This document shows, in pieces, positions 21,119 to 28,943 of a stretch of 64,000 nt of DNA; the first letter of the stretch is position 1, and every line of letters starts with the position of its first letter. A program made the translations under genes and the position numbers. Source of the stretch: Paracidovorax avenae. Its GTDB lineage: Bacteria; Pseudomonadota; Gammaproteobacteria; Burkholderiales; Burkholderiaceae_C. The notes beneath the pieces were generated by a model. It saw only the letters and a program-made list of their open reading frames with translations, ran no database searches and had not been told where the DNA came from. Location: contig NZ_CP156079.1 in assembly GCF_040892545.1 (NCBI RefSeq), positions 3,755,501 through 3,819,500 of the forward strand, in the 5' to 3' direction.

Positions 21119-22396
21119 ATGACCGCACACACTCCGCAAGAACGGCAATCCCTGCAGCAGGCAGGCCCCACCCCGCCGGCATCGCCGTTGCCACCGCCGC
21201 CCGCGCACCGGCCGCCGGTGCTGGACACGCCCGCACAGATCCTCGGCACCGCCGCCGCGCTCGCCCGCGAATGGGCGCCCCAGGCGCTCGCGCGCGACCG
21301 GGAGCGCCGACTGCCCTGGACGGAAATCGAGGCCTACAGCGCCAGCGGGCTCTGGGGCATCACGGTGCCGCAGGCCCACGGCGGCCCGGGCACCGACGCC
21401 TGGACGCTCGCGCAGACCATCGCCACGGTCTCCGCGGCGGACGGATCGCTGGGCCACATCCCGCAGAACCATTTCTATGCCCTCGAAGTGCTGCGCGTGG
21501 GCGGCACCGAAGCCCAGCAGTGCTTCTTCCATGGCCGTGTGCTGCAGGGCGAGCGCTTCGGCAATGCCCTGTCCGAGACCGGCCACCGCGACTACCGGCG
21601 CCGGACCCGCCTGGAGCGCTCGGGCGGAGGCTGGGTGCTCCAGGGGCGCAAGTCCTACTGCACCGGCGCGATCTTCGCGCACTGGATTCCCACGCAGGCC
21701 ATGCAGCAGCTCGATGACGGCCGCGAGGTGAGCGTGATCGCCTTCGTGCCGCGCCATGCGCCCGGCATCACGGTGGAAGACGACTGGGACGGCATGGGCC
21801 AGCGCGTGACGGGCAGCGGATCGGTGACGCTGGACGGCGTGCCGGTGCAGCCCGAATGGATCGTGCCGTTCCAGGCCAGCTTCGACCGGCCCACGGCCAT
21901 CGGACCGTTCGCGCAGCTCATGCACGCGGCCATCGACCTCGGGATCGGCGAAGGGGCGCTGCAGGCCGCCCTGCCCTTCCTCCGCGACCACGCGCGTCCC
22001 TGGATCGACGCGCAGGTGGAGCGCGCCACGGACGACCCGCTCACCCTGCACGCCGTGGGCGAGGTGGACCTGCGCCTGCGCGCGGCCCGCGCGATGCTGC
22101 GCCGCGCCGCACGCTTCGTCGATACCGCCCGGCACGCGCCCGGTGAAGACACCGTGGCCGCCGCGTCGGTGGCCGTGGCCGAGGCCCGTGCGCTCGCCCA
22201 CCGCGCGGGCCTGCTGGCCGCCAACAAGCTGCTGGAACTGGGCGGCACCTCCGCCACCGCCGCGGAACACGGCTTCGACCGCTTCTGGCGCAACGTGCGC
22301 ACCCACACGCTGCACGATCCGGTGCGATGGAAGTACCACGCCGTGGGCAACCATGTGCTCAACGGCACCCGGCCGCCGCGCCACGGAGCCCTGTGA
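21119..22396 (+). CDS. sfnB: SfnB-family flavin-dependent oxidoreductase, paralogue 2
   Basis: A 425-residue protein parallel to the previous gene over its whole length: DRERRLPWTEIEAYSASG, GITVPQAHGGPG, IPQNHFYALEVL, GRKSYCTGAIFAHWIPT, HDPVRWKYHAVGNHVLNG. The first ~35 residues are a Pro/Ala-rich leader unlike paralogue 1. Tandem duplication with divergence suggests two substrates or a mixed oligomer; which cannot be told. Its stop overlaps the start of the FMN monooxygenase gene (TGATG), so the flavoproteins are made together. Role inferred: release of sulfur from an organosulfur compound imported by MetQNI. Confidence 0.88.
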   Translation: MTAHTPQERQSLQQAGPTPPASPLPPPPAHRPPVLDTPAQILGTAAALAREWAPQALARDRERRLPWTEIEAYSASGLWGITVPQAHGGPGTDAWTLAQTIATVSAADGSLGHIPQNHFYALEVLRVGGTEAQQCFFHGRVLQGERFGNALSETGHRDYRRRTRLERSGGGWVLQGRKSYCTGAIFAHWIPTQAMQQLDDGREVSVIAFVPRHAPGITVEDDWDGMGQRVTGSGSVTLDGVPVQPEWIVPFQASFDRPTAIGPFAQLMHAAIDLGIGEGALQAALPFLRDHARPWIDAQVERATDDPLTLHAVGEVDLRLRAARAMLRRAARFVDTARHAPGEDTVAAASVAVAEARALAHRAGLLAANKLLELGGTSATAAEHGFDRFWRNVRTHTLHDPVRWKYHAVGNHVLNGTRPPRHGAL

Positions 22397-23799
22397 TGCC
22401 CGGCACGCACCGCACACGCCCGATCATCCTCAACGCGTTCAGCATGAACACGGTGGGGCACATCAACCACGGCCTCTGGACGCATCCCCGCGACCGGTCG
22501 GGCGAATACCACTCGCTGGACTACTGGACCGAACTCGCGCGCGAACTGGAGCGCGGCCTGTTCGACAGCCTCTTCCTGGCCGACATCGTGGGCGTGTACG
22601 ACACCTACGGGCAGTCCGCCGATGTCACCTTGCGCGAATCGGTGCAGCTGCCGGTCAACGACCCCGTGCTGCTCGTTCCCGCCATGGCCGCCGACACACG
22701 CCACCTGTCGTACGGCGTCACCGTGAACCTGAGCTACGAGCAGCCCTACCTGCTGGCCCGGCGGTTCTCGACGCTGGACCACCTCACACGCGGCCGCGTA
22801 GGCTGGAACATCGTCACGGGTTATCTCGATTCGGCCGCGCGCGCCATGGGCGTGGCGCAGCAGATGCCGCACGACGAGCGCTACGACCGGGCCGACGAAT
22901 TCATGGACGTGGCCTACCAGCTCTGGGAAGGCAGCTGGGACGACGACGCCGTCCTGCGCGACCGCGCCCGGCGCATCTACGCCGACCCGGCCCGCGTGCG
23001 GCCGGTGCGCCACCGCGGCACGCACTACCAGGTCGAGGGCTACCACCTCTGCGAGCCGTCGCCGCAGCGCACCCCGGTGCTTTTCCAGGCCGGCAGCTCC
23101 GGACGCGGCCTGCGCTTCGCTGCCCGGCACGCGGAGTGCGTCTTCATGTCCACCCAGGACAAGGCCTCCACCCGGGAACTGGTCCGCGCCCTGCGCGCGG
23201 AAGTCGTCCGCGCGGGCCGCCAACCCGACGACGTGAAGGTGGTGGTGGGGCTCACCGCCGTGCCCGGAGCCACCCGCCAGGAGGCCGAGGACAGGTACCA
23301 GGAATACTGCCGCCATGCCAGCCCGGAGGCGGCGCTGGCCCACCTCTCGGCCGGCGCAGGCATCGATTTCTCCACGTACCGGCAGGGCACGCCCCTGCTG
23401 GGCCAGCACCGCAGCAACGGCATCGAGAACAGCCTGCGGCGCCTGGCCAACGGACGCGCCCACTACACCCTGGGCGACCTGCTGGAGGAACTGGCCCTGG
23501 GCGGCCGCTACGCCACCGTGGTGGGCTCGCCGCAGGACATCGCGGACGAGATGCAGTCCTGGCTGGACGAGGCCGGGGTGGACGGGTTCAACCTCGCTCG
23601 CACCGTGGTGCCCGAGAGCTACACGGACTTCATCGACCTCGTGGTGCCCGAACTGCAGAACCGCGGCCTGCACAAGACCGCCTACGCAGAAGGCACGCTG
23701 CGCCACAAACTGGCCGGCCGGGGCGACCGGCTCGCGCCCACGCACCACGGGGCGGGCTTCCGCCCTGCCCCGGGTACGCCCGCCGTGCGCGCGGCGTAG
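22396..23799 (+). CDS. FMN-dependent monooxygenase, NtaA/SnaA/DszA family
   Basis: A 467-residue luciferase-like monooxygenase that uses reduced FMN and oxygen. The N-terminus RPIILNAFSMNTVGHINHGLW, LFDSLFLADIVGVYDTYG, the central GRVGWNIVTGYLDSAARAMG, and VLFQAGSSGRGLRFAARHAE are signatures of the NtaA/SnaA/DszA group (nitrilotriacetate, pristinamycin and DBT-sulfone oxygenases). With two SfnB paralogues and a MetQNI importer in the same operon, a carbon-sulfur bond-cleaving role is the natural reading, though the actual substrate is unknown. A flavin reductase is needed but not present nearby. Last gene of the operon; no T-rich terminator is seen after it. Confidence 0.9.
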   Translation: MPGTHRTRPIILNAFSMNTVGHINHGLWTHPRDRSGEYHSLDYWTELARELERGLFDSLFLADIVGVYDTYGQSADVTLRESVQLPVNDPVLLVPAMAADTRHLSYGVTVNLSYEQPYLLARRFSTLDHLTRGRVGWNIVTGYLDSAARAMGVAQQMPHDERYDRADEFMDVAYQLWEGSWDDDAVLRDRARRIYADPARVRPVRHRGTHYQVEGYHLCEPSPQRTPVLFQAGSSGRGLRFAARHAECVFMSTQDKASTRELVRALRAEVVRAGRQPDDVKVVVGLTAVPGATRQEAEDRYQEYCRHASPEAALAHLSAGAGIDFSTYRQGTPLLGQHRSNGIENSLRRLANGRAHYTLGDLLEELALGGRYATVVGSPQDIADEMQSWLDEAGVDGFNLARTVVPESYTDFIDLVVPELQNRGLHKTAYAEGTLRHKLAGRGDRLAPTHHGAGFRPAPGTPAVRAA

Positions 23800-24225
23800 C
23801 AAGACCGCACACATGCCCGCAGCGGATCCGGCCGGCGACGCACGCGCCGCGACCGGCCGCGATCTGCCGCTGCCAGTCCCACCCGCACGATCAGCCTGCG
23901 CAGGCGCCCTGGCCGGGATGCATTCGGGCCACGGCCGAGCTACGGCTGAGCCATAGGCAGTCCAAATCCACCCGATAGCCGTGCCCGCCGCCCTGGCGGC
24001 GCCCTGCATCCCTGTGCAGCACGCCGCCCCTCGCATTTCCGTTCCTCCCCTGGCCGGCTTGTAAGGCAAATTCCTACATGCCCGGCTTGCGGGCGAGACA
24101 CGACACACCTCCAAACCCCGACTTAATTTCCGATTGGACCGAATTCACAATCCATTTCAACGGATCGCGACACACCTGCACACCGCCAGGGGCCTCGGGA
24201 TCTGCTAACGGAAAAGGAATGCACC
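23800..24225 (+). promoter_or_regulatory. Long upstream region of flhDC
   Basis: 426 bp without a gene. The first half is GC-rich like the surroundings; the second half (about 24050-24210) is clearly richer in A/T, with CACAAT at 24146-24151 and several AATTC/AATTT tracts. Master flagellar operons normally have long regulated upstream regions, so this AT-rich stretch is the likely promoter and control zone. No sigma-70 pair with correct spacing stands out. GGAATGCACC precedes the flhD start as ribosome binding site. Confidence 0.45.
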
Positions 24226-24555
24226 ATGACCTCGGAACAACTTCTCGCTGAAATCCGCGAAGCCAACCTCACCTACCTGATGCTGGCCCAGACGCTGATC
24301 CGCCAGGACAAGGCCGAAGCCGTGTTCCGCCTGGGCATCAACGAAGACGCCGCCGATATCCTGGCCTCGCTCTCGGCGGCCCAGGTGCTCAAGCTGGCCT
24401 CCCGCAACACCCTGCTGTGCAGCTTCCGTGTGGACGACAACCTCGTCTGGAGCCTGCTCACCAACCACAACACGCCCAAGAAGGTCGGCAACGAAGCCAC
24501 CAACACGCTGCACGCCAACATCCTCATGGCCAGCCGCGTGTCGGAAGTGCTCTGA
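24226..24555 (+). CDS. flhD: Flagellar master regulator subunit FlhD
   Basis: A 109-residue all-helical protein, the normal length of FlhD. Recognisable segments are LAEIREANLTYLMLAQTLIR, AVFRLGIN, LASLSAAQVLKLASRNTLLCSFR, and the Cys in TLLCSF that forms the inter-subunit disulfide in E. coli FlhD. With FlhC it forms the D4C2 activator of class II flagellar promoters. flhC starts 53 bp downstream in the same operon. No flagellar structural genes are in the window. Confidence 0.97.
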   Translation: MTSEQLLAEIREANLTYLMLAQTLIRQDKAEAVFRLGINEDAADILASLSAAQVLKLASRNTLLCSFRVDDNLVWSLLTNHNTPKKVGNEATNTLHANILMASRVSEVL

Positions 24556-24608
24556 ACCGTCCCTGCCGCCGTCCGACCTTCCCGCCCATCCGCCTCCGAA
24601 AGACCGCC

Positions 24609-25160
24609 ATGACCGCAGCTGCCGCCCCCGTGAAGAGCGTCCTGAACGAATCCAAGCAGATCGAGCGCGCCGCCATGCTGATCCAGATGGGCGCCCGCAT
24701 GCAGGTGCTGGAGTCGGAAACCTCCCTGTCGTACGAGCGGCTGATCCGGCTCTACAAGGAAATCGCGGGCAAGTCGCCTTCCAAGGGCCAGTTGCCGTTC
24801 TCCACCGACTGGTTCCTCACCTGGCAGGAGAATGTCCACAGCTCGCTGTTCCTGAACATCTACGAGTACCTGTCCAAGGGCGTGAGCCTGGACTCCGTGG
24901 AACTGCTCACCAAGGCCTACCGGCTCTACAGCGAGCAGGTCGCCACGGCCGAGATCGAACCCCTGCTGTCCTTCACCCGCGCATGGCGCCTGGTGAAGTT
25001 CGTGGATGCAGGTATGCTCACGCGCACCAAGTGTTCGCAGTGCGGCGGCCATTTCGTCACCGAAATGTACGAAAATCCCCGCGCCTACACCTGCGGGCTG
25101 TGCAATCCTCCGGCCCGCGCCGGCAAGAGCAAGTCGGCCGGCGCCCTCATGCTGCACTGA
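24609..25160 (+). CDS. flhC: Flagellar master regulator subunit FlhC
   Basis: A 183-residue DNA-binding partner of FlhD. The C-terminal zinc site is intact: CSQCGGHFVTEMY followed by YTCGLC provides four Cys. SYERLIRLYKEIAGKSPSKGQLPFSTDWFLTW is the family core. The start ATG 24609 gives a family-like N-terminus (LNESKQIERAAMLIQMGARMQVLE). The downstream 160 bp hold two terminator-like structures before the convergent FlgO-like gene. Confidence 0.97.
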   Translation: MTAAAAPVKSVLNESKQIERAAMLIQMGARMQVLESETSLSYERLIRLYKEIAGKSPSKGQLPFSTDWFLTWQENVHSSLFLNIYEYLSKGVSLDSVELLTKAYRLYSEQVATAEIEPLLSFTRAWRLVKFVDAGMLTRTKCSQCGGHFVTEMYENPRAYTCGLCNPPARAGKSKSAGALMLH

Positions 25161-25232
25161 TGCATCCCCGTGGCCCGGCGGCGCCCGCCGGCCACCTGCG
25201 TGACCTGCGTCACCCGCCGCAGTGCCCTTCGA

Positions 25233-25256
25233 GGCGCACCCTGCGGTGCCTTTTTT
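25233..25256 (+). terminator. Probable terminator after flhC
   Basis: GGC-CACC (with a two-base bulge) pairs with GGTGCC around a CTGC loop, followed by six T at 25251-25256. It lies 72 bp past flhC. The bulge weakens it. Confidence 0.55.
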
Positions 25257-25276
25257 CCAACAGCGAGTTCCCCTTG

Positions 25277-25303
25277 TCCCGGCCTTGTGCCGGGATTTTT
25301 TTT
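25277..25303 (+). terminator. Terminator between convergent flhC and FlgO-like gene
   Basis: CCCGG facing CCGGG around a seven-base loop, an A, then eight consecutive T (25296-25303). A second, cleaner stop for read-through from flhDC. Confidence 0.7.
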
Positions 25304-25323
25304 GGGGCAAGCCCGCGCGGCCG

Positions 25324-25959
25324 TCAGCGCATGGACAGCAGGATGCGCACGTTGTCGTCCACCGGCACCACGTAGTCGTGCGCCGCCAGCACGGCATTGC
25401 CCTCGGGCCCCACCAGCTTCAGGCTCACGAACACCGATTGCGCCGTGGCGGCATAGGTGCCCACGACCACGGCCTGCGCGGACTGCGCGCGGCTCACGTC
25501 CCGCACCTCGCGCGACAGCAGCAGCTCGCCCTGCCCGGGCACCATCACGAGGTTCTGCCGCATTTTCAGCTCGGTCACCCGCACGCCGCGCTGCACCAGC
25601 CGCCCGGCGATCTGCTCGGAAAAAAGGCGTCCCAGGCGCGAAGCTTCGTCCAGCCGGTCGATGTGCACCAGCGTCGCCACCAGCACGGGCTGGCGTGGAT
25701 CGAGCTGCGGCACCTGCCGCAGCAGCGCATCGGCCGCGGCCTGGTTGGTTTCCAGCAGCGACTCCGCCGGCGAGCCGCCCATGCCCAGCGCGCCCATCAC
25801 GCCGCTTCCACCCGACGGCGGCGCAGCCGCGGCGCCATAGTAGTAGCGGGCGCAGCCCGGCAGGCAGGCAGCGGCGGCCACTCCCAGGCCCACCCCCAGG
25901 CCCATGCGCAGCCAGGCGCGCCGCGGCATCTGCCGCTGGATGGAATCTGAGTGCTTCAC
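25324..25959 (-). CDS. FlgO-family outer membrane lipoprotein-like protein
   Basis: A 211-residue exported protein. It starts with GTG at 25959, whose last bases overlap the stop of the upstream gene (GTGA), so the two are coupled. The N-terminus is a signal with AAACLPGCARYYYG; the Cys could be a lipidation site (LPGC). The mature part has the FlgO-domain pattern VLVATLVHIDRLDEASRLGRLFSEQIAGRLVQRGVRVTEL and AQAVVVGTYAATAQSVFVSLKLV. In Vibrio, FlgO helps anchor the flagellum in the outer membrane; its position facing flhDC fits a flagellar or envelope role here, by inference. Confidence 0.78.
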   Translation of the reverse strand: MKHSDSIQRQMPRRAWLRMGLGVGLGVAAAACLPGCARYYYGAAAAPPSGGSGVMGALGMGGSPAESLLETNQAAADALLRQVPQLDPRQPVLVATLVHIDRLDEASRLGRLFSEQIAGRLVQRGVRVTELKMRQNLVMVPGQGELLLSREVRDVSRAQSAQAVVVGTYAATAQSVFVSLKLVGPEGNAVLAAHDYVVPVDDNVRILLSMR

Positions 25960-26717
25960 GGCGCCACCACCTGCCAGGTCCTGACCCCGGCCATCGCCGG
26001 ACTGCCCACCGCCGGGGAGGGCTGCGGCACGGGCGGCGGGGGCAGGTACAGCGCCGCGTCGGCCTGGTCGATGAAATAGACGTCGCTCGTGCGGGCCAGG
26101 TAGCGGCCTTCGCTCTCCAGCGACGTGGTGACCAGGATCTCGGTGCGCGCCGGCACGCGCACCAGGCCCTGCGGCGTGGAACGTGTGGCCGCGGACACCG
26201 GCACCGGCTGCGCCGCCAGCAGGTAGTCGCCGTTTTCCATGGAGGCATCCCGCGCCACGCGCACGCCGTCGCCGAGCAGCACCGGCCGCGCACCGTCGCC
26301 GGGCGGCGCCACGTGCTGCACGAGCTGGACGTCCACGGCGAGCCGCACGCCGGAAGGCTGCGTGGACAGCGCCAGGCCGCGCTCGACCAGATGGGTGATC
26401 AGCAGCGTCCGGAACCCGGCGACGAAGCCGGGCACATCCGGCCCTTCGGACGCCGGCACCACATAGATCGGATGCGCCCCCGCGGGCCACTCGCGCAGCT
26501 TCACGGCCGTGCGCTCCGCGACGTCTGCGGCCAGCACGTCCCAATGGTGCACGGCCCGTGTCGTCTTCTGCGTGGATGGGGCATGCGCCACGGGCTGCGG
26601 CAGGTCCGGAGGCGCTGCGCAGCCGGCCAGCCCGGCAGTACACAGCAGCACGGCCGCCAGTGCCGGACCGCTCCGGCGGGCGTTCGAAAACGGCGGGAAT
26701 TCCGCAACGGGGGTCAT
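25956..26717 (-). CDS. Hypothetical lipoprotein coupled to FlgO-like gene
   Basis: A 253-residue protein I cannot name. The start is placed at ATG 26717 because AGGAAAGG lies about ten bases upstream; an ATG 27 bases further upstream is possible. A signal segment LAAVLLCTAGLAGCAA ends in a lipobox (LAGC), so it is probably a lipoprotein. The rest alternates beta-like stretches (TLLITHLVERGLALS, VRLAVDVQLVQHV, TEILVTTSLE) and ends with a Pro-rich tract. It is translationally coupled to the FlgO-like gene, so the two likely act together at the outer membrane. Confidence 0.75.
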   Translation of the reverse strand: MTPVAEFPPFSNARRSGPALAAVLLCTAGLAGCAAPPDLPQPVAHAPSTQKTTRAVHHWDVLAADVAERTAVKLREWPAGAHPIYVVPASEGPDVPGFVAGFRTLLITHLVERGLALSTQPSGVRLAVDVQLVQHVAPPGDGARPVLLGDGVRVARDASMENGDYLLAAQPVPVSAATRSTPQGLVRVPARTEILVTTSLESEGRYLARTSDVYFIDQADAALYLPPPPVPQPSPAVGSPAMAGVRTWQVVAP

Positions 26718-26906
26718 GCGCTCGCACCTTTCCTCGGAATGCATGGCTGGATGCTAACGGCCGCGCGCCGGGCGAATGGGCCGAACAACGGCGCTTTCCC
26801 TGCCCAGTCTGGCGCCTGCTGCCATCGCGCCGACGGCGCCCCGCCGATGCCATGGCCGGGTGCCCGCCTACGCCCGCACGGGCTCCGGCCGCGCCACAAT
26901 CCGCGC

Positions 26907-28211
26907 ATGCAGCTTTCCGCCCCCGCCCCGGACTCCCCGTCCGACACCACCGCCACGCGTGCCTCGGCGCCGCCGCCCGCGGGCGATCCGCCCGCCGAAC
27001 CACCACCCGCCGGGGATCCCCCGCCGGCCGCGCCCCCTGCCGGCGACCCGCCCGCGCCGGCTCCCGGCCCGGCGGAGCCTCCGCCGCCACCGGCGGATGC
27101 CTCGCCACCGCCCCCCTTCGTGCTGCAGATGCCCGTGGACGTTCGCAACCTCTCGCTCGCCCTGCTGGCCCTCTTCGCCGCCGTGGCCCTGCTGCACTGG
27201 GCCAGCGCCGTATTCATCCCGCTGATGCTGAGCGTACTGCTCACCATCGCCCTGCAGCCCATCGTGACCGCGCTGCGGCGCTGGTACATCCCGCGCTGGC
27301 TCGGCGCCGGCGTACTGTTGCTGGGCATCGTGGGCGGCCTCGGCGGCACGGCCTGGTCGCTCTCCGACGGCGCGGCCGAACTGGTGGACTCCCTGCCCGT
27401 GGCTGCCCGCAAGGTGCGCGATGCGATGCGCATGAACATGCGCGGCCCGAGCCCGCTCGACACCATGCAGAAAGCCGCCAGCCAGATCGAACAGGCCGCT
27501 ACCGAAAGCATCCCGCCCCAGACGCGGCGCGGCGTGCAGCGCGTGGTGATCGAGCGCGCGCCGTTCAACATCCGCGATTACGTATGGACCGGCACCATGG
27601 GCCTGGTATCGGCCGCGGGCCAGCTCACCGTGGTGGTCTTCCTCACCTTCTTCTCGCTCGCGTCCGGCAACCTCTTCCGCCGCAAGCTGGTGCGCATCGC
27701 GGGCCAAAGCCTGCAGCGCCGCAAGATCACCATGGAAGTGCTCGACGACATCACCGGGCAGATCCAGCGCTACCTGCTCGTGCAGGTGGCCACCAGCGTC
27801 CTGGTGGGCATCGGCACCGGCGTGGCCTACGCGCTGCTCGGGCTGGAGAACGCGGCGGTCTGGGGGGTGGTGGCCGGCGTGCTCAACCTCGCTCCGTACG
27901 TCGGCTCCATCGTCGTCACGGGAGCCTCCGCCCTCGTCGCCTTCCTGCAGTTCGGCACCGTGGACATGGCCCTGGCCGTCGGCGGAGCGTCCCTGCTCAT
28001 CCACACCATCGTGGGCAATCTGCTCACCCCCTGGCTCACCAGCCGCACCAGCCGCATGAGCCCCGTCGCGGTGTTCGTCAGCGTGCTGGCCTGGGGATGG
28101 CTGTGGGGGTTGTGGGGGGTGTTGCTGGGGATTCCGGTGATGATGGTGGTGAAGGCTGTTTGCGACCGGGTGGAGGATCTGAGGCCTATCGGGGAGTTGT
28201 TGGGGGATTGA
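26907..28211 (+). CDS. AI-2E family permease
   Basis: A 434-residue membrane protein of the AI-2E/PerM/YdiK family (export or exchange carriers, some sodium- or proton-coupled). The conserved body begins at VRNLSLALLALFAAVALLHW and ends at SVLAWGWLWGLWGVLLGIP, with about eight helices and the typical amphipathic segment after helix 3. The first ~75 residues are an unusual Pro/Ala/Gly/Asp tract built of near-repeats of PPAGDPP. The start ATG 26907 is six bases after a CACAAT box and has no Shine-Dalgarno, so the mRNA may be leaderless. The last ~40 codons switch to G/T-ending codons, adjoining repeat copy B. Confidence 0.9.
   Translation: MQLSAPAPDSPSDTTATRASAPPPAGDPPAEPPPAGDPPPAAPPAGDPPAPAPGPAEPPPPPADASPPPPFVLQMPVDVRNLSLALLALFAAVALLHWASAVFIPLMLSVLLTIALQPIVTALRRWYIPRWLGAGVLLLGIVGGLGGTAWSLSDGAAELVDSLPVAARKVRDAMRMNMRGPSPLDTMQKAASQIEQAATESIPPQTRRGVQRVVIERAPFNIRDYVWTGTMGLVSAAGQLTVVVFLTFFSLASGNLFRRKLVRIAGQSLQRRKITMEVLDDITGQIQRYLLVQVATSVLVGIGTGVAYALLGLENAAVWGVVAGVLNLAPYVGSIVVTGASALVAFLQFGTVDMALAVGGASLLIHTIVGNLLTPWLTSRTSRMSPVAVFVSVLAWGWLWGLWGVLLGIPVMMVVKAVCDRVEDLRPIGELLGD
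28192..28205 (+). repeat. 14-bp inverted repeat, left half, in AI-2E gene 3' end
   Basis: GGGAGTTGTTGGGG in the last codons of the AI-2E gene (GELLG then stop). Its exact reverse complement is at 28947-28960, in the last codons of the convergent FUSC gene (RELLG then stop). The pair frames foldback copy B. Confidence 0.85.
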
Positions 28212-28230
28212 GGGTTTTTGTTTTGAGGGC

Positions 28231-28936
28231 GGGGGCCGGGTCTCGGCCCGGCGGCCGAGTCACTTTCTTTCGCTTCGCCGAAAGAAAGTAACCAAAGAAA
28301 GGGCGACCCTGCTGGATGCGTCCCCGTTCGCCCGCAGGGCGAACGGGGCAACCTGGGGTGCTCGGGGGTGGGGTGTGCCGTGGAACTCGCTGCGCGCACT
28401 CCGTGCGCTGCGCTCGGACAACCACGGCAAGTCAGTTCACGAAACGGGCGTGTCCTTCGGCACGCCCGCCACCCCACCCCCTGCGCGCCCCAGGCGCATC
28501 CAGAAGGGGTGACCCGGGCCTTCGCGTTGCTCGGCCCCAAGGCCATCGCTGCGCTCGGCAAAAGTCCCAGCGCTCCGCCCCAAGAAAACGGTGCGCGGTG
28601 CAACGCACTCGCGCACCCCAGGCCGAGCGAAGCAATGGCCCGTATGCGGCACCCCGCCCTCGTGTCTGCGCCGAGGAGCGCAGGAGGCGAGGCGCGCAGG
28701 CGTGCCGAAGGACACGCCTGCTTCGTCATCTGACTGGCTGCGGTTGTCCGAGCGGAGCGCGCCAGCGCGCAGCGAGTTCCGCAGCCGCGCCTTGCCTCCG
28801 AGCACCACAGGCTGCCCCCTTCGCCCAAAGGGCGAAGGGGGACGCAGACACCAGGGCTCGCCTTTTCTTTGCCTACTTTCTTTTGGCGAAGCAAAAGAAA
28901 GTAGGTGCGCCGCCGGGCGCACATCCCGGCCCCCGG
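28231..28936. repeat. Giant foldback repeat element, copy B
   Basis: The second copy of the element at 6515-7226, same orientation, ~706 bp. By eye there are about 30 differences from copy A; roughly half are in the apex (about 28540-28620), while 28731-28930 equals 7021-7220 at all 200 positions. The left-arm hairpin CCCCGTTCGCCC/GGGCGAACGGGG is perfect here but has one mismatch in copy A. Like copy A it fills the gap between convergent genes (AI-2E permease on +, FUSC protein on -). Open frames inside are not credible as genes. Confidence 0.93.
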
Positions 28937-28943
28937 AAAAAAA

